Positions 1-8,253 of a DNA stretch of 64,000 bases are shown here, piece after piece. Position numbers and translations under genes: made by a program. Source of the DNA: DASYGT01 sp035999365. Its GTDB lineage: Bacteria > Actinomycetota > Actinomycetes > Mycobacteriales > Jatrophihabitantaceae. Each line of letters starts with the position of its first letter. Within the stretch, counting starts at the first letter, position 1. The stretch lies in assembly GCA_035999365.1 (NCBI GenBank), contig DASYGT010000048.1, forward strand, positions 1 through 64,000, in the 5' to 3' direction. The notes below the pieces were generated by a model that saw only the letters and a program-made list of their open reading frames with translations, was not told the origin of the DNA and did no database searches.

Positions 1-3000
1 GAGGCGGGCGCGTACTGGCCCTGCCCGCAAGGAACCGACGGCACGCCGCGCATGTTCGCCGAAACCTTCGCGACCGCCGACGGCCGGGCTCGCTTCATCG
101 ACGTCGACCACCGGCCGATCGCCGAGGAACTCGACGCGCAGTATCCGCTGCATCTCACCACCGGCCGGGTACTCGCGCACTACCAGAGCGGTACGCAAAC
201 CCGGCGCGTGCCTGATCTCGTCAAGGTCGCCCCTGAAGCCTTCGTCGAGCTCAACCCGGTACTCGCCGCCGACCTCGATGTCGCGGACGGCGACCACGTG
301 CGCATCGTGAGCCGCCGCGGGTCGGCGACGGCGAAGGCGCGGCTGACCGAACACATCAGGCTGGACACGATCTTCATGCCGTTTCACTGGGGCGGCGCCG
401 GCAATGCGAACCAACTGACCAATCCTGCGCTCGACCCGATCTCGAAGATGCCCGAGTTCAAGGTGTGCGCCGTTGCGCTCAGCCGGATCGGTCCGCCCCT
501 ACAGACGTCGGGAGCCGTGATCCGAGCCGCGCGCAGCCCGATCCTGTGTCGCTGCAACAACGTCACACGCGCCGACGTCGGCGCCCGATTCCAAGCCGGC
601 GATCGCACTGTCGAGTCGATCAGCCGAAGCACCAAGGCCACCACCGGATGCGGGAGCTGCTACGAGGACGTGGCTCGTCTTCTGCGCTCCCTAGCCAGCC
701 CGAACCCCTTCGCCCAGGAGCCGAGAATGGCCAACCCAGCAACGCAGAAGCGAGTCGTCGTCGTGGGAAACGGCATGGTCGGCCAGCGCTTCGTCGAGAT
801 GCTCGCCGAACAGGATGTGGATCGTCTCTGGCGCGTCACGGTTGTCGGCGAGGAGCCCCGCCGGGCCTACGACCGCATGGCGCTGTCGTCCTATTTCGAG
901 GGCAAGTCGGCCGAAGACCTGGACCTCGTCGCTGACGGCGTCTATGACGACCCGTCCTACGTCCTGACATTGAACGACGAGGTGACGACGATCGACAGGG
1001 CGGCCAAAATCGTCACGACTGCCCGTGGCCGCCGCTTCGCCTACGACGCGCTGGTGCTGGCCACCGGCTCGTATCCTTTTGTGCCGCCGATCCCCGGCCA
1101 CGACCTGCCCAACTGCTTCGTCTACCGCACGATCGAGGACCTTGACGCGATCAAGGCCGCCGTCACCGCGGCGCTTCAGCGCAACCGAGGTCGTTCGGCT
1201 GGTCTGGTGATCGGCGGCGGCCTGCTCGGGCTCGAGGCTGCCCACGCGTTGCGTCTGCTGGGCATCTCGCCCCACGTGGCCGAGATGGCCCCGCGTCTGA
1301 TGCCGCTGCAGGTCGACGAAGGGGGCGGCCAACTGCTGAAGCGACTGATCGAAGAAGTGGACGTCACCGTGCATGCGGGCGCCTCGGCGAGTGAGATCAC
1401 GCCGGACGGAACGCGCATGCTCGCCAAGCTGACGAACGGTGTCGAACTCGATCTCGACGTCGTGGTGTTCTCCGCCGGCATCCGGCCGCGAGATCAGTTG
1501 GCTCGAAATGTGGGGCTGGAGGTCGGCCCGCGTGGAGGCGTCGTCGTCGACGAGGGCTGCCGCACGAACGACGCGGTGATCTACGCCGTCGGCGAGTGCG
1601 CGCTGGCCGGCGGCAAGATCTACGGCCTGGTGGCACCGGGTTACTCGATGGCACAGGTCGTCGTGGACCGGCTGCTCTCGCAGGAGAACTCCTTCACGGG
1701 CGCCGACATGTCCACCAAGCTCAAGTTGATGGGCGTCGACGTCGCGTCATTCGGGGATGCTTTGGCGACGACGGAGGGCGCGCTCGAGGTCGCCGTATCA
1801 AATCCCGTTGCCGGTTCGTACGCCAAGCTGGTGCTCGACGATCGAGCTGAGACCGTTCTCGGCGGCGTGCTCGTGGGTGACGCCTCGCGCTACGGGGTGC
1901 TCCGCACGATGATCGGCAAGCCACTTGCCGGCGATCCGGTCGCGCTGATCGCCTCGCTCGGACCCGCCGACCTCACGCTGACCGACGACGCACAGGTCTG
2001 CTCGTGCCTGAACGTCACCAAGGCCGAGATCGGCGACGCGATCCGCGAGAACGAGCTCACCGACGTCGCCGGGATCAAGTCGTGCACCAAGGCCGGCACC
2101 GGGTGTGGATCCTGTGTGAACCTGCTCAAGACCATCCTCAGCGAGCAGGGTGTCGAGGTCTCGAAGTCGCTGTGCGAACACTTCGCGATGAGCCGCCCTC
2201 AACTCTTCGACGCAGTGCGGGTAACAGGGCTGCGCAGTTTCACCGAGATCGTCGAGCGGCACGGCACCGGACGCGGCTGCGATGTGTGCAAGCCGACCGT
2301 TGCCTCGATCCTGGCGAGCCTCGGGAACGGTCACATCCTCGACGGTGAGCAGGCCGCACTGCAGGACACCAATGACCACCTTCTGGCGAACATGCAGCGC
2401 AACGGCACCTACTCGGTGGTGCCACGGATCCCCGGCGGCGAGATCACCCCGGCGGGGCTCATTCTCATCGGCGAGCTCGCGCGCGACTTCGGTCTGTACA
2501 CCAAGATCACCGGCGGTCAGCGGATCGACATGCTCGGTGCTCGGGTCGAGCAGCTACCCAAGATCTGGTCGCGACTCGTCGACGCCGGCTTCGAGTCCGG
2601 GCACGCCTACGGCAAGTCGTTGCGCACGGTGAAGTCATGCGTCGGATCGACGTGGTGCCGGTACGGCGTTCAGGACTCGGTTGGCCTGGCCATCCAGCTC
2701 GAGCTTCGCTACCGCGGGCTCCGGTCGCCGCACAAGTTGAAGTCGGCAGTGTCTGGCTGCGCCCGCGAATGTGCCGAGGCCCAGTCCAAGGATTTCGGCA
2801 TCATCGCGACCGAGGGCGGCTGGAACCTCTATGTCGGCGGCAACGGTGGCGCCCGTCCCCGGCATGGCGACCTGCTGCTCGTCGACGTCGACACGGACAC
2901 CCTGATCCGCACCGTCGACCGGTTCCTCATGTTCTATATCCGAACGGCGGACCGGTTGGAGCGCACCTCTGTCTGGCTGGACAAGCTCGAAGGTGGTCTG

Positions 3001-3258
3001 GCGTACCTGCGGTCGGTCATCGTCGATGACGCGCTCGGGATCTGCGTCGAACTCGACGCGCACATGGCGGGTCTTATCGCCGACTACTCCGACGAATGGG
3101 CCGCCGTGCTCGACGACCCCGAGCGGCTGCGTCGATTCGTCTCCTTCGTCAACGCACCGGAGACGCCGGACTCGAGCATCACGTTCGACGTCGAACGCGG
3201 TCAGATCAAGCCGTCCGCCGTCATCGCGGGCCCCGCCCTGGAGGTAGTCCGATCGTGA
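1..3258 (+). CDS. Assimilatory nitrate reductase C-terminus fused in frame to nitrite reductase large subunit (5' end outside window)
   Basis: The frame is open from the first base, so the gene starts upstream. Its first ~160 residues are the C-terminal molybdopterin-dinucleotide domain of a NasA/NarB-type nitrate reductase (YWPCP, GTPRMF, TTGRVLAHYQSG, FHWGG). A BFD-type [2Fe-2S] segment follows (CRCNN ... TGCGSC, around 547-660). Instead of stopping, the frame runs through a short linker into a complete siroheme nitrite reductase (NirB) and ends at TGA 3256-3258. Together the two enzymes would reduce nitrate to nitrite to ammonium in the cytoplasm. Such genes are normally separate, so this is either a real fusion or a lost stop codon. 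No nirD follows. An internal start at 727 could also give free NirB (next entry). Domain identity is clear; whether one polypeptide is made is not. Confidence 0.85.
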   Translation, partial: EAGAYWPCPQGTDGTPRMFAETFATADGRARFIDVDHRPIAEELDAQYPLHLTTGRVLAHYQSGTQTRRVPDLVKVAPEAFVELNPVLAADLDVADGDHVRIVSRRGSATAKARLTEHIRLDTIFMPFHWGGAGNANQLTNPALDPISKMPEFKVCAVALSRIGPPLQTSGAVIRAARSPILCRCNNVTRADVGARFQAGDRTVESISRSTKATTGCGSCYEDVARLLRSLASPNPFAQEPRMANPATQKRVVVVGNGMVGQRFVEMLAEQDVDRLWRVTVVGEEPRRAYDRMALSSYFEGKSAEDLDLVADGVYDDPSYVLTLNDEVTTIDRAAKIVTTARGRRFAYDALVLATGSYPFVPPIPGHDLPNCFVYRTIEDLDAIKAAVTAALQRNRGRSAGLVIGGGLLGLEAAHALRLLGISPHVAEMAPRLMPLQVDEGGGQLLKRLIEEVDVTVHAGASASEITPDGTRMLAKLTNGVELDLDVVVFSAGIRPRDQLARNVGLEVGPRGGVVVDEGCRTNDAVIYAVGECALAGGKIYGLVAPGYSMAQVVVDRLLSQENSFTGADMSTKLKLMGVDVASFGDALATTEGALEVAVSNPVAGSYAKLVLDDRAETVLGGVLVGDASRYGVLRTMIGKPLAGDPVALIASLGPADLTLTDDAQVCSCLNVTKAEIGDAIRENELTDVAGIKSCTKAGTGCGSCVNLLKTILSEQGVEVSKSLCEHFAMSRPQLFDAVRVTGLRSFTEIVERHGTGRGCDVCKPTVASILASLGNGHILDGEQAALQDTNDHLLANMQRNGTYSVVPRIPGGEITPAGLILIGELARDFGLYTKITGGQRIDMLGARVEQLPKIWSRLVDAGFESGHAYGKSLRTVKSCVGSTWCRYGVQDSVGLAIQLELRYRGLRSPHKLKSAVSGCARECAEAQSKDFGIIATEGGWNLYVGGNGGARPRHGDLLLVDVDTDTLIRTVDRFLMFYIRTADRLERTSVWLDKLEGGLAYLRSVIVDDALGICVELDAHMAGLIADYSDEWAAVLDDPERLRRFVSFVNAPETPDSSITFDVERGQIKPSAVIAGPALEVVRS
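716..729 (+). promoter_or_regulatory. Internal ribosome binding site and start for NirB
   Basis: AGGAG at 716-720 is followed after six bases by ATG at 727, exactly where other NirB proteins begin. It lies inside the uninterrupted reading frame from the nitrate reductase. This supports separate translation of NirB in addition to, or instead of, a fused product. Confidence 0.6.
727..3258 (+). CDS. nirB: Nitrite reductase [NAD(P)H] large subunit, internal-start form
   Basis: Starting at ATG 727 gives 843 residues, the usual NirB length. The order is: FAD-binding dinucleotide fold (VVVVGNGMVGQRFVE), NAD(P)H-binding fold (LVIGGGLLGLEAA), BFD-type [2Fe-2S] segment (CSCLN ... CTKAGTGCGSC), a degenerate second copy (GTGRGCDVC), then the siroheme/[4Fe-4S] half-domains with SCVGSTWCRYG and SGCARECAEAQ. 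It catalyses the six-electron reduction of nitrite to ammonium. An AGGAG at 716-720 lies six bases before this ATG, so NirB can probably be translated on its own although no stop codon separates it from the nitrate reductase frame. The small subunit gene nirD, usually next, is absent; a NnaR-type regulator follows instead. The enzyme assignment is secure, the choice between fused and free forms is not. Confidence 0.85.
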   Translation: MANPATQKRVVVVGNGMVGQRFVEMLAEQDVDRLWRVTVVGEEPRRAYDRMALSSYFEGKSAEDLDLVADGVYDDPSYVLTLNDEVTTIDRAAKIVTTARGRRFAYDALVLATGSYPFVPPIPGHDLPNCFVYRTIEDLDAIKAAVTAALQRNRGRSAGLVIGGGLLGLEAAHALRLLGISPHVAEMAPRLMPLQVDEGGGQLLKRLIEEVDVTVHAGASASEITPDGTRMLAKLTNGVELDLDVVVFSAGIRPRDQLARNVGLEVGPRGGVVVDEGCRTNDAVIYAVGECALAGGKIYGLVAPGYSMAQVVVDRLLSQENSFTGADMSTKLKLMGVDVASFGDALATTEGALEVAVSNPVAGSYAKLVLDDRAETVLGGVLVGDASRYGVLRTMIGKPLAGDPVALIASLGPADLTLTDDAQVCSCLNVTKAEIGDAIRENELTDVAGIKSCTKAGTGCGSCVNLLKTILSEQGVEVSKSLCEHFAMSRPQLFDAVRVTGLRSFTEIVERHGTGRGCDVCKPTVASILASLGNGHILDGEQAALQDTNDHLLANMQRNGTYSVVPRIPGGEITPAGLILIGELARDFGLYTKITGGQRIDMLGARVEQLPKIWSRLVDAGFESGHAYGKSLRTVKSCVGSTWCRYGVQDSVGLAIQLELRYRGLRSPHKLKSAVSGCARECAEAQSKDFGIIATEGGWNLYVGGNGGARPRHGDLLLVDVDTDTLIRTVDRFLMFYIRTADRLERTSVWLDKLEGGLAYLRSVIVDDALGICVELDAHMAGLIADYSDEWAAVLDDPERLRRFVSFVNAPETPDSSITFDVERGQIKPSAVIAGPALEVVRS

Positions 3259-3280
3259 TGGTCCTGGCACGGTGTTCGCC

Positions 3281-4393
3281 ATGACCGACCGGGGTCCTGA
3301 GTTCGGCCGGCTCGCCGGCTACACGGTGACGATTACCGCTGCGCGACGGGCTGGGGAGTTCGGTGCCGCGCTTGAGCGCCAGGGCGCGACAGTGCACTAC
3401 GCCCCGGCCGTGCGGATCGTGCCGTTGGCCGACGACGCCCGGCTGCACCAGATCACCCAGCACGTCGTCGCGCGCGGTGTCGACGTTGTGGTCGCCACTA
3501 CCGCTATCGGGTTTCGTGGCTGGATCGAGGCGGCGGAGATCTGCGGCCTTGCCGAACCGCTGCTCAACACCTTCAGCCGTGCCGAGCTGATCGCCCGCGG
3601 CCCGAAAGTCCAGGGTGCGGTACGCGCCGCTGGATTGACCGAGACGTGGACCCCAAAATCGGAGTCAACCATCGAGGTGCTCGAACACCTGCTCCACCGC
3701 CGGCTGCACGGCAAGAAGGTCGCCGTCCAGCTGCATGGCGAACCTCTCGGCTGGTTCTTGGACGCGCTGCGGGCTGCAGGTGCGGAGGTCATCGACGTTC
3801 CTGTCTATCGCTCTGAACTGCCCGAGGACGACACTCCACTGCGCAAGCTGATCCGCTCGATCGCGAACCGTGGCGTCGACTGCGTGGCCTTCACCTCCGC
3901 TGCGGCCTCGTCGAACTTCCTCCGCATGGTCCAGGAAGGTCACGAGACGGAGATCCGTCGAGCGATGACCGAGGATGTGCTCGCCGCGTGCGTGGGTCCG
4001 GTGACTGCTGCGCCGCTGACGCCGTTCGGGATACCTGCCTTCTATCCCGAACGCTTCCGACTCGGCGCGCTGGTCAAGGAGATCGCTGACCAGTTGCCGA
4101 AGCGGCGCACCCGTACGGTGGTGCTCAATGGCCGGACGCTCGAAATCCGCGGCCAGGCGGTACTGCTCGACCATGCGCTCATTCCCATCGGCGGCACGGG
4201 AATCGCGTTTCTCCGCAGGCTGGCGGCGCGTCCGGGTCGAGTGGTGCCGCGCACTGATCTGCTGCCGTCACTTCCGGGCAGCGGCACAGACGGGCACGCC
4301 GTCGAAGCCGCGATCGGCCGGCTCAGGGCACAACTCGGCGACCCCACACTGATCGAGACTGTCGTCAAACGCGGCTACCGGCTGGCCGGCTGA
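3281..4393 (+). CDS. nnaR: HemD-like domain fused to winged-helix DNA-binding domain; NnaR-type nitrate-assimilation regulator
   Basis: 370 residues. The first ~255 form a uroporphyrinogen-III synthase (HemD) fold (GYTVTITAARRAGEFGAALERQGA, VDVVVATTAIGFRGW, VDCVAFTSAAA). The last ~90 are an OmpR-type winged helix ending TVVKRGYRLAG. This architecture matches NnaR of Streptomyces and mycobacteria, which activates nitrate and nitrite assimilation genes. It lies 22 bp after the NirB stop in the same direction, which supports that role. A HemD domain next to a siroheme enzyme could mean residual tetrapyrrole binding or synthase activity; that part is inference. ATG 3281 is preferred; GTG 3272 adds three residues and neither has an obvious Shine-Dalgarno. 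Confidence 0.8.
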   Translation: MTDRGPEFGRLAGYTVTITAARRAGEFGAALERQGATVHYAPAVRIVPLADDARLHQITQHVVARGVDVVVATTAIGFRGWIEAAEICGLAEPLLNTFSRAELIARGPKVQGAVRAAGLTETWTPKSESTIEVLEHLLHRRLHGKKVAVQLHGEPLGWFLDALRAAGAEVIDVPVYRSELPEDDTPLRKLIRSIANRGVDCVAFTSAAASSNFLRMVQEGHETEIRRAMTEDVLAACVGPVTAAPLTPFGIPAFYPERFRLGALVKEIADQLPKRRTRTVVLNGRTLEIRGQAVLLDHALIPIGGTGIAFLRRLAARPGRVVPRTDLLPSLPGSGTDGHAVEAAIGRLRAQLGDPTLIETVVKRGYRLAG

Positions 4394-4693
4394 GGCGAGG
4401 CGGATCGACCCGTGTTGTCGTCTCTTGACAGGGAGGGGAGCGCTTAGGCGCCGTTGATGGTCGCGACCTGAATGGCGTCGATTGATCTCCTGAGCTTCCA
4501 GGAGGACGCAACGTGCCGTGGCATGTCCAGCGGGCCCCTCGATACGTCCTCGGCTCTTGCCCGGTTGGAGGGACGATGGTCCCGTTCGCCGTCGTAGGTA
4601 CCTCACGACGCCTTCGGTCGGGTTACGTTCGGCGCACTGACACGGAACGACAACCGTTCGACCGTGGCATCAGTCCGGACACAGGAGCCAGGC
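4394..4693. other. Intergenic region without a convincing gene
   Basis: This 300-base gap separates nnaR from the next gene. It contains a perfect 6-bp inverted repeat (CTCCTG at 4487-4492, CAGGAG at 4499-4504) and a 5-bp one (GAACG 4645-4649, CGTTC 4655-4659). A strong AGGAGG at 4500-4505 stands seven bases before a GTG at 4513. The frame from that GTG runs on over the next gene with an Arg-rich, shadow-like composition, so I do not call it. The gap probably holds the nnaR terminator and the next promoter. Confidence 0.5.
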
Positions 4694-4972
4694 ATGTATG
4701 GACGAGTGGTTGTGTACACGCACAGCGAGGACAAGGACGAGCTGGAGGCCAAGGCGCGCGCCGGTGTCATTCCGATCGTGACCAGTACGCCGGGCTACAT
4801 CTCCTACGGGGTCATGTTCCAAGACACCCAGGTGGTGTCGGTGAGCCAGTGGCAATCCGAGGAGCACGCCCAGACGGCCGACGCCGCGCTCGCCGCGTGG
4901 GTCAAGGACAACACCACGATGCAGGTCGAATCGCGCATCACCGGAGACTTCGCGTGGTTGGAACTCGCCTAG
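4694..4972 (+). CDS. Small dimeric alpha/beta-barrel (ABM-like) protein
   Basis: 92 residues starting MYGRVVVYTHSEDKDELEAK and including SVSQWQSEEHAQTADAALAAWV. The pattern, with a short beta strand at the start and an Ser-Gln-Trp-Gln-Ser strand before a helix, fits the antibiotic-biosynthesis-monooxygenase-like ferredoxin-fold family. Members act as small oxygenases or ligand binders. ATG 4694 is chosen because AGGAG at 4683-4687 is well spaced; an in-frame upstream start at 4664 has none. The gene stands alone between nnaR and recQ, so its substrate cannot be inferred. Confidence 0.6.
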   Translation: MYGRVVVYTHSEDKDELEAKARAGVIPIVTSTPGYISYGVMFQDTQVVSVSQWQSEEHAQTADAALAAWVKDNTTMQVESRITGDFAWLELA

Positions 4973-5096
4973 ATGTGAGCGTGCGGCAGCGGATGTAGGA
5001 GGTGGCGGCGTTTCACACTCGTCGCCACATCGGCGGCGGGTCGTGTCGATGAGGCGAGCGAGTGCGCGGACTGTCGGCGTCGCCTGTTAGACAGGA

Positions 5097-7217
5097 TTGG
5101 TGACTGCCCCGCCTGATCTGGCTGACCTTCGAATCCAGGCCCAACATCATCTCCAGGCGCTCGCGAGCGCCGATGCGCTTCTGCGCGAGGATCAGTGGAT
5201 CGCGATTGCGGCCCTGGTGGCCGACGCTCGGCGAGCGTTGGTCGTTCAGCGCACGGGCTGGGGCAAGTCGGCCGTGTATTTCGTCGCTACCGCGCTGCTG
5301 CGGGCTCGGGGCAGCGGGCCGACGGTGATCATCTCGCCGCTACTTGCATTGATGCGCAATCAGATCGCTGCGGCCGAGCGCGCCGGTATTCGCGCGGTGA
5401 CGATCAATTCGACCAACCTCGAGGAGTGGCAGCGGGTGTACGCCGAGGTGGCGCGCGGTGAGGTCGACGTGCTGCTCCTCTCACCTGAGCGTCTCAACAA
5501 CCCTGACTTTCGCGACAACGTCCTGCCACGGCTCGCCGCGACGTGCGGGCTGCTCGTAGTCGATGAGGCGCATTGCATAAGCGACTGGGGTCACGACTTC
5601 CGTCCGGATTTTCGCCGGTTGCGCACGCTGCTTCCGGAGCTTCCTGACGGCGTCCCCATCTTGGCGACAACAGCGACGGCCAACTCGCGAGTGGTGGAGG
5701 ACATCGCAGATGTCCTCGGACTCGGGCAGGACGCAGCTGATGTTCTCGTCATGCGTGGCAGCCTCGACCGCGAGTCGTTGCACTTAGGCGTGCTTGTGCT
5801 GCCGACCACGGCGCACCGGCTGGCGTGGCTCGCAGAGAACCTCGCCACGCTTCCCGGCTCCGGGATCATCTACACGCTCACGGTGGCCGCGTCGCAGGAA
5901 GTGGCTACCTACTTGCGCGAACACGGCTTCGCAGTGGCTGCCTATTCTGGCCAGACCGAGCAGAGCGAGCGGTTGGCTGCAGAGGACGATCTGATCACCA
6001 ATCGGGTAAAGGCCCTCGTCGCCACCTCGGCGCTCGGGATGGGGTTCGACAAGCCCGACCTCGGTTTCGTGATCCACTTCGGCGCCCCGCCTTCGCCAAT
6101 CGCCTACTACCAGCAGGTGGGTCGAGCCGGACGCGGCATCGAGCGCGCCCAAGTCATTCTCCTGCCCGGCCCGGAGGACCAAGCCATCTGGGACTACTTC
6201 GCGTCGGTCGGTTTCCCCGCCGAGCAACACGTGCGGGCCGCACTGCAGACGCTCGCGGCGGAGCAGACGCCGATGAGCTCCGCAGCGCTGGAGACGCGCG
6301 TCGAGCTATCGCGCTCGCGGCTGGAGACGATGCTCAAGGTGCTCGATGTCGACGGCGCAGTCAAGCGAGTGCGCGGCGGGTGGATCGCCACCGGAGCCGA
6401 GTGGCACTACGACGCCGACCGATACGCAAAGGTCGCCCGCGTACGCACCGACGAGCAAGATGCGATGCGCGACTACCTAGGCACAACAGCATGCCGGATG
6501 CGCTATCTGCGCGAGCAGCTCGACGACCCCGGCGCGACCGACTGCGGCCGATGCGACAACTGCGGGGGACTCACGCTCAACGGTGACATCGGCGATCAGG
6601 AGGTAGCGGCCGCATCAGCGCAATTGGAGCGTCCGGGCGTGCCATTCGACCCACGTCGAATGTGGCCGAGCGCCATGCCGGGGTTGGGCGTCGACGTCAG
6701 GGGCAAGCTGCCCGTGGCGGAGCAGTCCGAGACCGGCCGGGCTCTAGCCCGGCTCACGGACCTCGGGTACGGATCCCGGCTGCGCTCACTCCTGGCGGCT
6801 GACTCACCCGACGGCCCGGTGCCGGACGACTTGTTCAGGGCGTGCGTGCAGGTGCTCGCCTCCTGGGATTGGGTGCATCGTCCGTCCGCTGTAGTGCACA
6901 TCGGCTCGGCGCGACGGCCAGCGCTCATCGCCGAACTTTCGACTCGACTGGCCACGGTCGGCCGGTTGACCGACCTCGGCGGCATCCCGCACCTGGGGCG
7001 CTCGTCAACCGGCCGCACCAACAGCGCACTGCGACTGCGCGAGGTATGGGACGCCTACCAGGTTCCCGACGCGATCGCGGCCCAGACGAGCGGGCAGCCG
7101 GTGCTGCTCATCGACGATTATGTCGACACCGGCTGGACGTTCACCACCGTCGCGCGCTTGCTCCGACGAGCCGGCGCCAGCACGGTCTACCCGTTCGCGC
7201 TCGCCATCACCGCATGA
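5097..7217 (+). CDS. recQ: RecQ-family DNA helicase with C-terminal phosphoribosyltransferase-like domain
   Basis: 706 residues. Helicase motifs are clear: Walker A GWGKS (54-58), DEAH box (156-159, DEAHCISDWGHDFRP), TTATA, and motif VI QQVGRAGRG. A RecQ zinc cluster (CRMRYLREQL ... CGRCDNC) follows. The RQC/HRDC tail of standard RecQ is replaced by ~200 residues ending with VLLIDDYVDTGWTFTTVA (about 670-685), the PRPP-binding loop of type I phosphoribosyltransferases. The protein would unwind DNA 3' to 5' in repair or recombination. What the added domain binds is unknown; a nucleotide sensor is possible. The start is uncertain between TTG 5097 and GTG 5100. The gene is monocistronic and ends at a hairpin shared with a convergent small gene. 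Confidence 0.88.
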   Translation: MVTAPPDLADLRIQAQHHLQALASADALLREDQWIAIAALVADARRALVVQRTGWGKSAVYFVATALLRARGSGPTVIISPLLALMRNQIAAAERAGIRAVTINSTNLEEWQRVYAEVARGEVDVLLLSPERLNNPDFRDNVLPRLAATCGLLVVDEAHCISDWGHDFRPDFRRLRTLLPELPDGVPILATTATANSRVVEDIADVLGLGQDAADVLVMRGSLDRESLHLGVLVLPTTAHRLAWLAENLATLPGSGIIYTLTVAASQEVATYLREHGFAVAAYSGQTEQSERLAAEDDLITNRVKALVATSALGMGFDKPDLGFVIHFGAPPSPIAYYQQVGRAGRGIERAQVILLPGPEDQAIWDYFASVGFPAEQHVRAALQTLAAEQTPMSSAALETRVELSRSRLETMLKVLDVDGAVKRVRGGWIATGAEWHYDADRYAKVARVRTDEQDAMRDYLGTTACRMRYLREQLDDPGATDCGRCDNCGGLTLNGDIGDQEVAAASAQLERPGVPFDPRRMWPSAMPGLGVDVRGKLPVAEQSETGRALARLTDLGYGSRLRSLLAADSPDGPVPDDLFRACVQVLASWDWVHRPSAVVHIGSARRPALIAELSTRLATVGRLTDLGGIPHLGRSSTGRTNSALRLREVWDAYQVPDAIAAQTSGQPVLLIDDYVDTGWTFTTVARLLRRAGASTVYPFALAITA

Positions 7218-7236
7218 ACCGAGCTGCCCTCCTGCC

Positions 7237-7263
7237 GCGCTCGGTGGCCGCTTAGCCGAGCGC
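7237..7263. terminator. Hairpin between convergent genes
   Basis: A perfect 8-bp inverted repeat, GCGCTCGG at 7237-7244 and CCGAGCGC at 7256-7263, with an 11-base loop. It lies 19 bases after the recQ stop and touches the stop codon of the convergent small gene. It has no T-run, as is common for actinobacterial terminators, and could serve both strands. Confidence 0.5.
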
Positions 7264-7484
7264 TATTGGGCCCGCGTTGTGGGGTCGATGGCGGCGGCGA
7301 ATTGCGCATTGAACCGTGCTTGATCCTCCGGCCGGTGAAATCCGATTTGGGTGCGATCGATGTGGCGCAGCCTCAGCAAATCGTCGAGGTCCGCGAGACT
7401 GGCATCCGGCGGCAGGGTAAGGCCGGTGCCGATGTGCCAAACACCGTCGCCAGTAGGCCAAGCCATGTATTGGCTCATGCCCAC
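7263..7484 (-). CDS. Small hypothetical protein
   Basis: 73 residues, GTG start, beginning MGMSQYMAWPTGDG. Composition is balanced (aromatic residues, an Asp/Leu-rich helix DASLADLDDLLRLRH), unlike the Arg/Pro-rich products of the other frames here, so I think it is real. It starts 25 bases after the end of the upstream minus-strand gene and may be co-transcribed with it. No signal peptide or membrane segment is evident and I recognise no family. ATG 7478 is an alternative start; no clear ribosome binding site is present. Confidence 0.45.
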   Translation of the reverse strand: MGMSQYMAWPTGDGVWHIGTGLTLPPDASLADLDDLLRLRHIDRTQIGFHRPEDQARFNAQFAAAIDPTTRAQ

Positions 7485-7509
7485 GACGGTACGCGGTGAC
7501 GGGTCCGTC

Positions 7510-8187
7510 TCAATTCATCTCGGTGATGTAGGGGCGCAGGCCTATTGCGAGGTCGACGCACGCGCCGAGAAGTACGTCGCGCTCGATATCGGTCAACTCG
7601 CGCAGGAGGATCAGCCTGGAGCCGAGGATCTGCACGGGAAGGGGCGCACCGGCGTGGTCCCACCAGATGTAGGTGCTCCACGCCGAGTCGAGCACGTCGC
7701 TCAGGGTCTTCCACCCGTCGGCCTTGCGGATGACGTGCAGTCTTGCGAGGTCGGCGCCCTTCGCATCGGTGACGACGACACGGAATATGTCGGGTGTCAT
7801 CGCTTCGATCGGGTCGGAGGTGAAGTGCATGAGTTCTACGCCGTTAGGCGTTACGGCAGTTGACTCGTCGCTACCTTTGGTCACTCGGTTGACCACAGCC
7901 AGTTCGGCACCGTTGGTCTCGGTGATCCGGGTCGGCTGCTGTTCCCGGGACTGGACGAAGATCTGACGACCATCACGGTAGGTCAGTCCATGTCTGCCTG
8001 GGCCCCCGTTCTTGAATCCGAACAGCACGCCCAGCTTGGCGCCCTTGCCGTCCCCGCTGCTTTGTACCGCGACGGCGAGCGGGTCAGCGTCGCCTTCATG
8101 GAAGGTCATCTTCAGACCGTTGGACGTCTTGCGGACAATTCGGCCGTCGATGACGACGGGCTGTGTCCCAGAGTTCGGTGATGACAT
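7510..8187 (-). CDS. Hypothetical protein
   Basis: 225 residues from ATG 8187 (MSSPNSGTQPVVIDGRI). An in-frame ATG at 8223 would add 12 residues, but the conserved-looking part begins later. It is strand-rich with repeated charged turns (FGFKNGGPGRHGLTYRDGRQIFV, RVVVTDAKGADLARLHVIRKADGW) and ends with a helical segment rich in Leu/Arg. It has neither a signal peptide nor a membrane segment. A barrel resembling the Tubby/LURP-one type is conceivable but I cannot support it. Its start is divergent from the PPOX gene at 8254. Confidence 0.6.
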   Translation of the reverse strand: MSSPNSGTQPVVIDGRIVRKTSNGLKMTFHEGDADPLAVAVQSSGDGKGAKLGVLFGFKNGGPGRHGLTYRDGRQIFVQSREQQPTRITETNGAELAVVNRVTKGSDESTAVTPNGVELMHFTSDPIEAMTPDIFRVVVTDAKGADLARLHVIRKADGWKTLSDVLDSAWSTYIWWDHAGAPLPVQILGSRLILLRELTDIERDVLLGACVDLAIGLRPYITEMN

Positions 8188-8253
8188 CGGGCAACCGTAA
8201 TGGGCTGCAGACAAACCGTGCACCGCCGATACGCTCGCTGATCACCAAGGGGG

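Noticed and set aside
4513..4998. A frame starting at GTG after a perfect AGGAGG (4500-4505)
   Set aside because: The product is Arg/Gly-rich and overlaps the well-supported gene at 4694 in another frame; the Shine-Dalgarno is also half of an inverted repeat.
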